64,000 nt of DNA from UBA11612 sp963662375 (GTDB lineage Bacteria; Pseudomonadota; Alphaproteobacteria; Rhodospirillales; Rhodospirillaceae), in the NCBI GenBank assembly GCA_963662375.2, contig CAXXRP010000010.1:248001-312000 (forward strand), given 5' to 3'. Every line of letters begins with the position of its first letter. Positions within the stretch are counted from its first letter, which is position 1. Both the position numbers and the translations under genes were made by a program. Positions 55,941-64,000 of the stretch are shown here, piece by piece. The notes under the pieces were generated by a model. That model was not told the origin of the DNA and made no database searches. It was given only the letters and a program-made list of their open reading frames with translations.

Positions 55941-57620
55941 ATGACAAATGAAACTAACGCTGACAGCGCGATCTACACGCTAGGTGAACTTCTTCGGGAT
56001 ACCGGAGCTAAACGGTCTGATGCAGACGCCATAGTATTTCCGGATCGGCGGCTGACCCATTCTCATTTGGCTGGTTCAGCCCGGGCTTGGGCCAAGGCGC
56101 TCATCGCCATGGGCATTTGTCCTGGCCAAAAAGTCGGCATTTTGCTGACGACTTGTCCGGAATTCGTGGAAATCATGTTCGGCGTTGCGATGGCGGGTGC
56201 GGTTGCGGTACCTATCAATGCTCGCTATCAGTCTGTCGAACTTTCATTTTTGCTGCGCGATGCAGACATTGTAACAGTGATCACAACTGGCCAAATCACT
56301 GATACATTGAACTTTATTGATAGGCTCTCCGCAGCGCTACCCTCTTTGGCTTCTGAATCCGATCCCAGCAGTTTGAAGTTGGCCGAGGCACCCGAGCTGC
56401 GACGCATTGTGTGCATAGGTCCGCCTCGTTCTCGCCCTTTCCTTCTGAGCGCCGAAACAGCGCTGAATGTTAATGGCCAGATTTCAGATGAGGAAGTGGA
56501 CGCATTAATCGATAGCGTTGACCCGATGGACACAGCCCTACTTCTCTATACGTCGGGGACAACCGCGAACCCGAAGGGCTGCATAATTAGCCATCGCAGT
56601 ATTGTTGCCAATAGCCGAAACTTGGGGCGGCGTTATCGCATAGGAGCCGTTGATAAAGTCTGGTCGCCACTGCCGATTTTCCACATCGCAGGTATTCTGC
56701 CGATGACTATGATCCTCGATGCTGGAGGGGCTTACCTGACGATCCCATATTTTGATGCTGGCACCGCGCTAGAGATGTTAGGTCGAGAGGGAGCGACAGT
56801 TGCTTATCCATGCTTCGTAACGATCATGCAGGACCTGATCACTCATCCATCCTTCAGTCAGACAGACCTATCCAAGTTGCGTTTGATGAATTCAAACTTC
56901 GCTGTCCAGCCGGCGTGGATCAAGGAAGCGATGGTCAAGGCTATACCTCAGGCGTTACAGGTTGGCACCTATGGCCTAACCGAATGCGCGGGAACTGTAT
57001 CCACGAGCCGTCTCGACGACACATTCAAACTTCGCACACAGCGGCTGGGTGTACCGATTGACGAGTGGGAAGTACGAATTATTGACGTAGATACTGGCGA
57101 TGAGATGCCACAGGGAGGACGTGGCGAGATTACGGTTCGCGGACCGAACATGCTTAAAGGTTACTATAATGCGCCGGAGGTGACGGCCAAGGCGCTCGAC
57201 GAACACGGGTGGCTTCACACTGGCGACATCGGGTCGATTGACGAGAGTGGCAGCATGATGTTTCACGGTCGCATTAAGGATATGCTGAAGGTCGGAGGTG
57301 AGAACGTCGCTGCGGCCGAGATAGAGGCCGTATTACAAACTCATTCAGCTGTTAAGCTAGCTCAGGTCGTAGGCATACCGGACGAACGCTATGTTGAAGT
57401 GCCTGCCGCCTTTGTTGAACTCACCTTGGGACAAACAGCTGAAGACTCAGATCTTATTAGCCACTGCAAAGGTAAACTGGCGAATTTCAAGCTACCGCGC
57501 CACGTCCGTTTCGTCACGGAATGGCCGATGTCGACATCAAAAATCCAAAAATTTCGACTACGTACAGCGTTGATCAAAGAACTGGAGGAAGCCAAAGCTG
57601 CTGCACCGGAACAAAATTGA
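55941..57620 (+). CDS. Acyl-CoA synthetase / AMP-dependent ligase
   Basis: 559 residues. AMP-binding motif LLYTSGTTANPKGCIISHRS, A5 GTYGLTECAG, A7 GWLHTGDIGSID, A8 KDMLKVGGENVAAAEIEA and the catalytic lysine in MSTSKIQKFRL. It activates a carboxylic acid to its CoA thioester; the substrate class is unclear. It is related to the decayed enzyme at 4821 and is followed by an SDR remnant. Confidence 0.93.
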   Translation: MTNETNADSAIYTLGELLRDTGAKRSDADAIVFPDRRLTHSHLAGSARAWAKALIAMGICPGQKVGILLTTCPEFVEIMFGVAMAGAVAVPINARYQSVELSFLLRDADIVTVITTGQITDTLNFIDRLSAALPSLASESDPSSLKLAEAPELRRIVCIGPPRSRPFLLSAETALNVNGQISDEEVDALIDSVDPMDTALLLYTSGTTANPKGCIISHRSIVANSRNLGRRYRIGAVDKVWSPLPIFHIAGILPMTMILDAGGAYLTIPYFDAGTALEMLGREGATVAYPCFVTIMQDLITHPSFSQTDLSKLRLMNSNFAVQPAWIKEAMVKAIPQALQVGTYGLTECAGTVSTSRLDDTFKLRTQRLGVPIDEWEVRIIDVDTGDEMPQGGRGEITVRGPNMLKGYYNAPEVTAKALDEHGWLHTGDIGSIDESGSMMFHGRIKDMLKVGGENVAAAEIEAVLQTHSAVKLAQVVGIPDERYVEVPAAFVELTLGQTAEDSDLISHCKGKLANFKLPRHVRFVTEWPMSTSKIQKFRLRTALIKELEEAKAAAPEQN

Positions 57621-57627
57621 GGGTGTA

Positions 57628-57740
57628 GTGTCGAGATTAAGCGGCAAGACAGCCGTAGTTCTGGGGCGTTTAAGAAGGGTAACATGGGCCAAGCGATCTC
57701 GCTGAATTATTCGAGGAGTTGTGAGTGGAGTTACAAAAAT
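57628..57740 (+). pseudogene. Short-chain dehydrogenase, N-terminal remnant
   Basis: From GTG 57628: SRLSGKTAVVLG, then after a frame change SGAFKKGNMGQAI, matching the glycine-rich start of SDRs (KTAVVLGAxxxGNMGQAI). No further SDR sequence follows. Third truncated SDR in this window. Confidence 0.5.
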
Positions 57741-57886
57741 TAGCGGATGTGCATGGTCTAGCCAAGGAATGTAAACCTAGACAACGAGCGAGAATCATCA
57801 ATGATTGCAGCAACTTAATCTAGTGCTGTGACTTTATTATGACTAGCTTTGGGTAATGCTCATAGGTGGATCGGTTTCTCAGCACT

Positions 57887-57987
57887 GTGCGTCGTCAGAA
57901 TATTTGGAACAGAAGGCTTGTTAAACTAACGGAGAGTTTGGCCCATCTTGTTTGTCATTTTAGGCGGCGGATTTGCGGTGTTGCAAG
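57887..57987 (-). mobile_element. Partial IS3 element: right end only, inverted
   Basis: About 100 bases match the reverse complement of 33234-33320 with a few substitutions, covering the last roughly 12 codons of OrfB and the complete right end. The rest of the element is absent. It defines the outer IS boundary and shows an older copy once lay here in opposite orientation. Confidence 0.88.
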
Positions 57988-58065
57988 TGCCATTTTATGA
58001 TGAAGCGGGGACCTTCTCGTAACGCGGTGATTGAAACCCGCCCCGTGCGGACATAGTTTGAATAT

Positions 58066-59889
58066 ATGGACACCCGCCCTGCGCCCGAGCTATCGGCACA
58101 ATCCAAAACCTCCGCCCAGCGCCTTGCGGCGTTGCGCGCAGCCATGGGCGCGGCGGGCGTGGACGGCTACCTCGTGCCCCACGGCGACGAGCACCAGGGC
58201 GAATTCAATGCGCCTTATGCCGAGCGGCTCAAATGGCTGACCGGCTTTATCGGATCGGCCGGGCTAGCGATTGTGCTGACGGATAAGGCCGTGATATTCG
58301 TGGATGGGCGCTACACCCTCCAGGTCAAAACGCAGGTGGACGGCGCGCTGTATGAGTACGCGCACCTGGTCGACGACCCGCCGGACAAATGGCTCGCAAA
58401 AACCTTGACCAAGAATGCGAAACTTGGCTTTGATCCGCGCTTGCACACACCGCGAGGGTTCGCGCGCCTGGCAAAAGCGGCGGCGAAAACGGGCGCGGCG
58501 CTAACGGCCATTCCTGAGAACCTCATCGACAAAGTCTGGGACGATCAGCCTGCCCGCCCCACGGCACCTGTGAGTGTGTACTCCGCCAAATTCGCGGGGC
58601 GCTCGAGCGCCGACAAACGCGCGCTGGTGGCCAAGGTGCTGAAGGCCGAGGACATGGACGCCTTCCTGATCTCGGCGCTGGATTCCATCGCCTGGCTGTT
58701 CAACATTCGCGGCGCCGACGTGGAATATGCACCGCTGAGTTATGCCTATACGCTGTTGTTTGTGGACGGCACAGCCGTTCTGTTCATCAATGAGGCTAAA
58801 GTGAGTGCCGAGGTGCGCGCGCATCTGGGCGCGGACGTGCGCGTTGAGTCTTACGAAGGCCTGGAAGCGGCACTGGCGACGTTGGATTCAAAAGTGAACG
58901 CCATCGGCATCGATCAGGGCACCGCCTCGCGCTGGGTGGCTGACCTCCTTGAAGCCGCCAAACGTACCGCCAAGCCAGGAGCCGATCCGTGCACGGCCTT
59001 AAAGGCGCGCAAGCACCCGGCGGAACTGGACGGGGTGCGCGAGGCGCACGTCCGGGACGGCGCGGCGCTGACGCGGTTCCTCGCCTGGCTGGTGGCGGAA
59101 GGTCCCAAGGGCACAATTGATGAAGTGAGCGCGGCCGATAAGCTGGAAAGCTTCCGCGCCGAGAGCAATTTGTTTTTGGGCCCGAGCTTTCCCACCATTG
59201 CAGGGGCGGGCGCCAACGGCGCGGTGGTGCATTACCGCGCCATGCCAGAGACCGCCGCGACGATAAAGCCCGAAATGTTGTTTTTGATCGACTCCGGCGG
59301 GCAATACCTCGACGGCACAACGGACGTGACCCGCACCGTGGCCATTGGTATGCCGACACCCGAACAGAAGCGGCATTTTACATTGGTCCTAAAGGGCCAC
59401 ATTGCCCTTGCCCGCGCGAGTTTCGTGGTCGGCACCACCGGCAGCCAACTCGACGCCCTGGCCCGCGTCTCCTTGTGGGAGGACGGCCTCGACTTCGAGC
59501 ACGGCACCGGGCACGGCGTGGGCACATACCTTGGCGTGCACGAAGGCCCGCAGCGCATCAGCAAGGTGGGGAATTCGGTGGCCCTGGAGCCGGGCATGGT
59601 GATTTCAAACGAGCCCGGCTACTACCGGACCGGGGCCTACGGCATCCGTATCGAGAATTTGGTAGCGGTGGTTGAGGCGGTGGCGCCCGAAGGCGCGGAA
59701 AGACCGCTGCTGGAGTTCGAGACCATTACCCTCGCGCCGATAGATGTGAACTTGGTGGATGCGGCGATGCTCGGCGCCGATGAGAAAACGTGGCTGAACG
59801 GGTATCATGCAAAGGTGCGCGAGACGTTAGGGCCGTTGGTGGACGAGGGGACGAAGGCGTGGTTGGAGAAGGTGACGGGGGAAATTTAA
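58066..59889 (+). CDS. Aminopeptidase P family protein (Xaa-Pro aminopeptidase, long form)
   Basis: 607 residues, the size of eukaryotic-like APP1 with two N-terminal creatinase domains and a C-terminal pita-bread domain. Metal ligands are D409 and D420 in the FLIDSGGQYLDGTTDVTR region, H483 in EHGTGHGVG, and glutamates in ISNEPGYY and RIENLVAVV. It removes N-terminal residues before proline using two Mn2+ ions. Start ATG 58066 precedes DTRPAPELSAQSK. It lies just right of the partial IS3 end and is intact. Confidence 0.95.
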   Translation: MDTRPAPELSAQSKTSAQRLAALRAAMGAAGVDGYLVPHGDEHQGEFNAPYAERLKWLTGFIGSAGLAIVLTDKAVIFVDGRYTLQVKTQVDGALYEYAHLVDDPPDKWLAKTLTKNAKLGFDPRLHTPRGFARLAKAAAKTGAALTAIPENLIDKVWDDQPARPTAPVSVYSAKFAGRSSADKRALVAKVLKAEDMDAFLISALDSIAWLFNIRGADVEYAPLSYAYTLLFVDGTAVLFINEAKVSAEVRAHLGADVRVESYEGLEAALATLDSKVNAIGIDQGTASRWVADLLEAAKRTAKPGADPCTALKARKHPAELDGVREAHVRDGAALTRFLAWLVAEGPKGTIDEVSAADKLESFRAESNLFLGPSFPTIAGAGANGAVVHYRAMPETAATIKPEMLFLIDSGGQYLDGTTDVTRTVAIGMPTPEQKRHFTLVLKGHIALARASFVVGTTGSQLDALARVSLWEDGLDFEHGTGHGVGTYLGVHEGPQRISKVGNSVALEPGMVISNEPGYYRTGAYGIRIENLVAVVEAVAPEGAERPLLEFETITLAPIDVNLVDAAMLGADEKTWLNGYHAKVRETLGPLVDEGTKAWLEKVTGEI

Positions 59890-59940
59890 TTTTACCGCAA
59901 TTAAAAGTTTGTGTGTTTAAATTTGTCAATCTTGAGAAAG

Positions 59941-60252
59941 ATGGCCGGGCCGGGCGTTCTGTCGAACGTCACCGCGTGCGAGCGCTTGAAAGGGAGCGTC
60001 AGCAGCGTGGCGGCGAAAAGCATGCCACCGGTGCCCGAAGACACGCCGGTGCTCACCGTCGAAATCGATGCGCCGTCGGAGCAGTTCGAACTGTCGTATC
60101 TGGAGGCCACGGCGTCGGGCATGACCACGGACCTTACGTCGGGCTGCGAGATCAAGGGCGGCGCGTCGGAAGGTGATGATGATGACGGTGATTCCGACGA
60201 CGAAGACGACGAAGACGAAGACGACGAAGACGAAGACGACAGCAACTCATAA
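59941..60252 (+). CDS. Small protein with strongly acidic C-terminal tail (uncertain)
   Basis: 103 residues from ATG 59941. The first 70 residues include EDTPVLTVEIDAPSEQFELS and look like ordinary coding sequence; the last roughly 30 are almost all Asp/Glu from a GAC/GAA repeat. No signal peptide and no known domain. The opposite strand would give a poly-serine frame, which I consider the artefact. It may be a truncated or degenerate gene. Confidence 0.4.
   Translation: MAGPGVLSNVTACERLKGSVSSVAAKSMPPVPEDTPVLTVEIDAPSEQFELSYLEATASGMTTDLTSGCEIKGGASEGDDDDGDSDDEDDEDEDDEDEDDSNS
60173..60243 (+). repeat. Low-complexity GAC/GAA triplet tract
   Basis: Repeated GACGAAGAC units encode the Asp/Glu tail of the small acidic ORF. 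The tract is prone to slippage and to length variation. Confidence 0.8.
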
Positions 60253-60441
60253 CCTTTGCCCGTGGGCGTTCGGAAGGGCTAGGTTTGGAAGCGCGGCACT
60301 GGAGTCCCTGTCATTGCGCGGGATTGCGGCGGTTGCGGGACCGGGGCGGCGAGCGTTAGACTCGCTTCGCCGATAGCCGGACGACTTTCACGTATCCCGT
60401 TCGACTTTGCGTCTACGCCACACATGTAGCGGAGGTCAAAC

Positions 60442-60864
60442 ATGCGAACCTTATCTCCTACACTGTTAGTCGCGGCGTTTGTCACGGTGGCCGCGTCTTC
60501 GGCGCCCGCCGTGTTCGGCGCCGAGACTGAGCCGCGTTTTACCGAACATCCCGGTGTTGTCGCGTTGTCCAATGAAGGCAGCGAATGGCTGTACCGGAAG
60601 TTTCCGAGCAGCGTGCGACTATATGTTCATGATGGAGATTCGGCGGGAAAATCGGCGTGCAACGACGGTTGCGCCTTCGCCTGGCCGCCGCTGTTCCGGG
60701 AAGCGGGTAGCGCCACGTCAGTCGGCGATTGGGCCGTCTTCGTTCGCGACGACGGGCGCGAGCAGTGGGCCTACAAGGGTCAGCCCGTTTACATGCGTTT
60801 TCATGACTCCTTGCGGGACCCCATGGGCGACAAGATAGACGGGTGGCGATTCCTGGCGCCGTAG
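60442..60864 (+). CDS. Single-module PF03640 (COG4315) secreted protein
   Basis: 140 residues. Signal peptide LLVAAFVTVAASSAPAVFGA, then one PF03640 module: RLYVHDGDSAGKSACNDGCA with the C-x3-C pair, FAWPPLF, VGDWAVFVRDDGREQWAYKG and QPVYMRFHD. It is the minimal version of the unit repeated three times in the locus A and B proteins. It has its own upstream region and no DUF1592 or DUF1552 neighbour. Confidence 0.85.
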   Translation: MRTLSPTLLVAAFVTVAASSAPAVFGAETEPRFTEHPGVVALSNEGSEWLYRKFPSSVRLYVHDGDSAGKSACNDGCAFAWPPLFREAGSATSVGDWAVFVRDDGREQWAYKGQPVYMRFHDSLRDPMGDKIDGWRFLAP

Positions 60865-60872
60865 CGGCGCGC

Positions 60873-61106
60873 TTACTCGCCGTCGCCCTCGATGCCGCCT
60901 TCGACGTCGCTGTGCGCGTCGTCGAGCAACTTGAACTTTGCCATGGCGCGGGCGTTGAGGTTTTCGGCGAGGACCGGGTTGGCCTCGGCCGCCGCGGAAA
61001 TTTCGATATACTCCTCGGCGGTGATGCCGGGCGCGCCGGCAATGGGGGTGTCCATCTCGCGTCGAGCGGCGGCGATGATGTTTGCCTGGGTCAGGACTTC
61101 CGCCAT
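60873..61106 (-). CDS. Small hypothetical protein
   Basis: 77 residues from ATG 61106: MAEVLTQANIIAAARREMDT, PGITAEEYIEISAAAEANPV and KFKLLDDAHSDVEGG. Coding-like composition, acidic, no signal or membrane segment. I do not recognise it. Its start abuts the truncated epimerase gene on the other strand at 61107, so its promoter region may be lost. Confidence 0.5.
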   Translation of the reverse strand: MAEVLTQANIIAAARREMDTPIAGAPGITAEEYIEISAAAEANPVLAENLNARAMAKFKLLDDAHSDVEGGIEGDGE

Positions 61107-61778
61107 GTGCCACCCGGCGCGGACATGGAGGCGCACTGGCGGCACGCCAATATCGAGGGAGTCCGGAAATTCTTCGCCCAGGCGCGCGCAGCGGGCATGC
61201 GGCAGGTGGTGAATATCGGCAGCTTTTATCCCCAGGCCATGCCGCATCTTGTCGAGACGGATGCCTACGTGCTCTCGCGGGCCTTGGCGGACGAAGGCGC
61301 GCGGGCCTTGGCATCGGACGATTTTCAAGTGTGTTCGCTCAACGCACCGTTTGTTCTGGGCTGTATGGCGGGGCTGGATTTACCGCATCTGGAAAGACAG
61401 GCCAACTACGCGCTGGGGCGTATAGGCGGCGCGCCCGCGTTCGCCATTCCCGGCGGCGTGAACTTCATGTCGGCGCGCTCCCTGGCGGAGGCAACGCTCG
61501 GGGCGCTGGAGCGCGGCGAAAGCGGTAAGGCTTATCTCGTGGGTGACGAAAACCTAAGTTTTCATGCCTATCTCACCGCTTTTTTCCAGGCGGTAGGCCG
61601 GTCAGAGGACCTCGAAGTGATCGACCGGGAACACCCGATCCTGCCCGATGCGGTGCTATACGCCGGGCGCGGCGGAGAAATTTTTTATGAGCTCGATCCG
61701 GCGGACGTGGACCGGCTGTCCTACACCCGCGGCGACGTAGGCCGGGTTATTGGGGAGATTGTTGACCACTACCGGTGA
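61107..61778 (+). pseudogene. NAD-dependent epimerase/dehydratase, N-terminus missing
   Basis: About 223 codons of an extended SDR: NIEGVRKFFAQARAAGMRQV, VNIGSFYPQAMPHLVETDAY, LNAPFVLGCMAGLDLPH, GVNFMSARSLAEATLGALER and AYLVGDENLSFHAYL. The N-terminal GxxGxxG strand-helix is absent; the frame upstream runs antisense through another gene. The deletion breakpoint is near 61107. Without the NAD-binding start the product should be inactive. Confidence 0.75.
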
Positions 61779-61850
61779 GTATCGCTCCGGTTCTCGGAGC
61801 TGTAGGGCGTAGAATTTGGGCACCTGGAAGCTGCGACATGGGGGGCTGCC

Positions 61851-62218
61851 ATGAAAACTATCGTCACTTCGGCATTTCTAATATTTCTGTTGCCTGTACT
61901 ACATATTTCCACCGCCGCCGACAACGATATGGAGGACGCGGTGCAGGCCTAAAGCCATGCGGAGTACGACGACGCCATAAAATTAGCGCGTCCGCTGGCC
62001 GAGGCGGGCAATGCTGACGCCCAGTACCTACTGGGCATGGCCTATGCGGACGGCAACGGTGTGGCCAAAGACTTGGTGGAATCTTACATGTGGTACGAGC
62101 TGGTGGTCTGCAGTGGGGACACCGGTGCGGAGCTCGATCGCGACGACACGCGAGCCAACTCAAGCCGGATCAACTGACCGAGGCCAAGAAGCGCGCCGAT
62201 GACTGGGTGCTCAAATAG
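61851..62218 (+). pseudogene. Sel1-repeat secreted protein, in-frame stop and frameshift
   Basis: Signal peptide MKTIVTSAFLIFLLPVLHIS; TAA at 61950-61952 after DAVQA; same frame continues SHAEYDDAIKLARPLAEAGN and AQYLLGMAYADGNGVAKDLV, a Sel1 repeat, then YMWYELVV. A second frame change near 62155 leads to LKPDQLTEAKKRADDWVLK and the stop at 62216. Tyrosine to TAA fits the family pattern at the first stop. Confidence 0.75.
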
Positions 62219-62236
62219 GGTACCCCGCGCCGCTGC

Positions 62237-62995
62237 TTATTTTGCCATCATAAAGACGCTGCCGCCGTAGTCCGCTTCGGCGGGAATGATGGCAACGCGT
62301 TGGGTTTCGGGTCCGCTGAGGACCGGCAAGACGGTCACAATCTTCGCGGCGTGCGCGGCGGCGACAGCGGCCTCTGTGTCGCTGTGGCGTGCTAGCTTTT
62401 CGAGATTCAGGCGGGTGGCGAATTCCAGCTTTCCGCGGCCCTCGTCGGCATCGGACAGCGCGCGGGCGGGGGAGATCCATAACGAATCCACGGACTCGTG
62501 TCCGTCGTGTTCGGCGATGTGGTCTTCGGGCGCGTGCGCCAAAAAGAAATGGGTGTCGTAACGCTTTGGATAAACCACCGGGGTGATCCAGTGCGCGAAC
62601 GGCACTAGTAAGTCAGCGGCTAACGTAAGATCTTCATCATTGAGAAGGTCGACAAATTTCATCTCGCCGGCCTTTACGGCCGGGCGCGCCGCCTGGAGCC
62701 CTGCCAAACGGTCCGGCGAAATGAGCGCGCTGTCCCCCCGGGGCCGAGCCAAAAAGACGCCACTTTCCTCGAACGTCTCGCGGATGGCGGCAACGAGAAA
62801 AGTCTCGCCCGGTGTGGCGGTAAGCTCGACGTCGGCATCGTCCACTCGTCCGCCGGGGAAGACGCGCGCTGCGGCGGCAAAGCTCATCTTGTGATGGCGC
62901 TCGACCATAAAGACTTCTAGTCCGGCGCCTGGCGCATCGCGCAAAAGAAGCACGGTTGAAGCTGGACGGGGGGTGACAGGCTCAGCGTTTTGCAT
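62237..62995 (-). CDS. NUDIX hydrolase family protein
   Basis: 252 residues. N-terminal ASTVLLLRDAPGAGLEVFMV, then FPGGRVDDADVE and, after a short insertion, AIRETFEESGVFLARP, which together form a Nudix box with the REx2EE core. The length and C-terminal extension resemble the NUDT19/RP2 coenzyme-A diphosphatase-like group. The C-terminus VAIIPAEADYGGSVFMM is unassigned. Substrate unknown. Confidence 0.85.
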   Translation of the reverse strand: MQNAEPVTPRPASTVLLLRDAPGAGLEVFMVERHHKMSFAAAARVFPGGRVDDADVELTATPGETFLVAAIRETFEESGVFLARPRGDSALISPDRLAGLQAARPAVKAGEMKFVDLLNDEDLTLAADLLVPFAHWITPVVYPKRYDTHFFLAHAPEDHIAEHDGHESVDSLWISPARALSDADEGRGKLEFATRLNLEKLARHSDTEAAVAAAHAAKIVTVLPVLSGPETQRVAIIPAEADYGGSVFMMAK

Positions 62996-63012
62996 GGCAA
63001 TGAGTCCCCAAC

Positions 63013-63285
63013 CTATACGCCGTCAACACTCAGCAGCAGCGTGCCGTTGTAGCCACCGCTGAACAGCTGGAAATAAGTTTCCGGCGGGTTTTCGAAGCCC
63101 TCGCGCATGTCCACCTGATGCGCCAGTTTGCCGGCTCTAGCCCAGCCGGCGAGTTCGGTGAGGGCTTCCTTACGGTCCTTCATAAAATCGGAGCTGATGA
63201 AGCCCTGAATGCGCAGTCGGTGGGTGATGATGCGGAACATATCGCGCGGTCCGGGCGTCGGTCCGGGGGGGTTGTAGTGGGCGAT
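63013..63285 (-). pseudogene. MDR-type NADP-dependent oxidoreductase, C-terminal fragment
   Basis: The frame reads CGWIAHYNPPGPTPGPRDMF then RIITHRLRIQGFISSDFMKD and YFQLFSGGYNGTLLLSV, the C-terminus of curcumin/alkenal-reductase-like MDR proteins (CGxIxxYN, LxxQGFIxxDF). The N-terminal catalytic and NADP domains are missing beyond about 63285. It lies 17 bases from the NUDIX gene on the same strand. Confidence 0.75.
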
Positions 63286-63360
63286 CCAACCGCATAGATG
63301 TCCGGCACAATCGGTTCCTGATTGCAGTTAGCGTATTGTCAGTTCAAGTCGGATCATGCC

Positions 63361-64000
63361 CTAGGCGGCACGCCACCAGTTGACACCCTGGGGGTCGGTT
63401 TCGCAAGCGGCACGGCCGGTGGCCGTGAGGTGATTGAGGTGGGCAATTGCCTCGCCTGTGGCCATGCTCAGAAGGTTGCCGGTGATAGGACGCCGGAAGA
63501 GCGCGCTGAAAACATCGATCGCGCGCTTGGGCTTGGCGAGGAGCACCTGCAACTTGTCCAAGTCGGTCACATGTCCGTCGATGAGTTGACCCAGCCTTGC
63601 GTGTAGCCCGCGGAACGGATAGTTGTGGGCGGGAAGAACCAGCACTTCGTCCGGTACCTCGCTCTTGAGGCGGGCGAGGGAAGAGAGCCACTCGCCCAGT
63701 GGGTCGGCGTCGGGTTCGGTTGGGAACACCGAGACATTAGACGAAATACGCGGCAATACCTGATCTCCGGAAATGAAAACCTTCGACTCCGCGCAATACA
63801 GACAGGCGTGTTCGGGCGAATGGCCGGTGCCCACCACCACGCGCCAGTCGTGCTCACCGATAGCAAACACATCGTCGTTTCGAATGCGCCGGAAGGACGC
63901 GGGCATGGCGTAAATAGACTCTCCGAAGCTGCCGAAGCGAGCCTTGTAGGTCTCGATGGCTTCGTCGTCCCACCCTGCAGATTGGTAAAAACGCACACCG
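63361..64000 (-). CDS. MBL-fold metallo-hydrolase (5' end outside window)
   Basis: At least 212 residues seen; the N-terminus with the first HxHxDH motif lies beyond the right edge. Visible are TGHSPEHACLYC (third metal histidine), FISGDQVLPRISSNVSVF (metal aspartate) and LVLPAHNYPFRGL (last histidine), typical of glyoxalase II-like MBL proteins. The C-terminal domain follows with ATGEAIAHLNHLTATGRA, found in the MBL plus winged-helix C-terminal subgroup. Substrate unknown. Confidence 0.9.
   Translation of the reverse strand, partial: GVRFYQSAGWDDEAIETYKARFGSFGESIYAMPASFRRIRNDDVFAIGEHDWRVVVGTGHSPEHACLYCAESKVFISGDQVLPRISSNVSVFPTEPDADPLGEWLSSLARLKSEVPDEVLVLPAHNYPFRGLHARLGQLIDGHVTDLDKLQVLLAKPKRAIDVFSALFRRPITGNLLSMATGEAIAHLNHLTATGRAACETDPQGVNWWRAA

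Noticed and set aside
59901..60245. Minus-strand poly-serine ORF
   Set aside because: It is the complement of the GAC/GAA tract; the plus-strand frame has more ordinary coding composition.
4345..62218. Genetic code change with TGA or TAG read as tryptophan
   Set aside because: TAA, TAG and TGA all occur as internal stops, normal genes use all three as terminators, and frameshifts and truncations accompany them. Decay or error is simpler.
1..64000. CRISPR arrays, tRNA or rRNA genes, phage or defence islands
   Set aside because: No regularly spaced repeats, no tRNA-like T-arm sequences and no rRNA stretches were noticed on either strand; mobile DNA is limited to the IS elements described.

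Overview
The window looks like a moderately GC-rich alphaproteobacterial chromosome segment, probably from a marine or host-associated, metabolically versatile lineage. The supports are an alphaproteobacterial-type IF-1, a TIGR02444-family protein beside UbiX, a ScfR-type regulator divergent from an isocitrate lyase remnant, TonB receptors, TRAP transporter remnants and many acyl-CoA/SDR-type genes. No rRNA, tRNA or CRISPR array was found. The most striking global property is decay: about twenty genes are truncated, frameshifted or carry a single in-frame stop, next to fully intact neighbours, and three insertion-sequence families (IS3, IS21, IS6) are present as full or relic copies. Uncorrected sequencing error could explain some indels, but not the truncated genes butted against each other or the IS21 insertion with its target duplication.

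Layout: 1-4105 (minus), a tripartite HlyD/FtsX/LolD-type ABC exporter; 4345-6469, a broken MaoC plus acyl-CoA synthetase pair; 6481-7918, gene remnants and an ArsC/dual-specificity phosphatase pair; 8576-17086, ordinary metabolism and transport (NSS symporter, flavin reductase, two GSTs, MscS channel, dienelactone hydrolase, UbiX, TIGR02444, aldo/keto reductase); 17181-18936, remnants of a membrane protein, PhoH and a TonB receptor.

19303-26654 is locus A of an exported gene module: a c-type-heme DUF1587/1595/1592/1588/1585 protein, a Tat-exported DUF1552 protein, two PF03640 (COG4315) repeat proteins and a secreted protein of about 380 residues that I do not recognise. 46501-55091 is locus B with the same four families in a different order and a 2.9-kb tandem duplication of the DUF1552 and PF03640 genes. 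A degraded FMN-binding protein plus ApbE pair lies just upstream of locus B, and a lone PF03640 protein sits at 60442. I regard this repeated module, including the unnamed family, as the best candidate for an undescribed periplasmic or cell-surface redox system.

Between and after the loci: AbgT and DAACS transporters, cold-shock protein, IF-1, an IS3 element that cuts an SDR gene, a TonB receptor with one premature stop, a TRAP dctP gene hit by IS21, two FMN-dependent alpha-hydroxy-acid dehydrogenases, the ScfR/aceA remnant pair, an IS6 relic, an intact acyl-CoA synthetase, aminopeptidase P, a truncated epimerase, a Sel1 pseudogene, a NUDIX hydrolase, a truncated MDR oxidoreductase and an MBL-fold hydrolase running off the right end.
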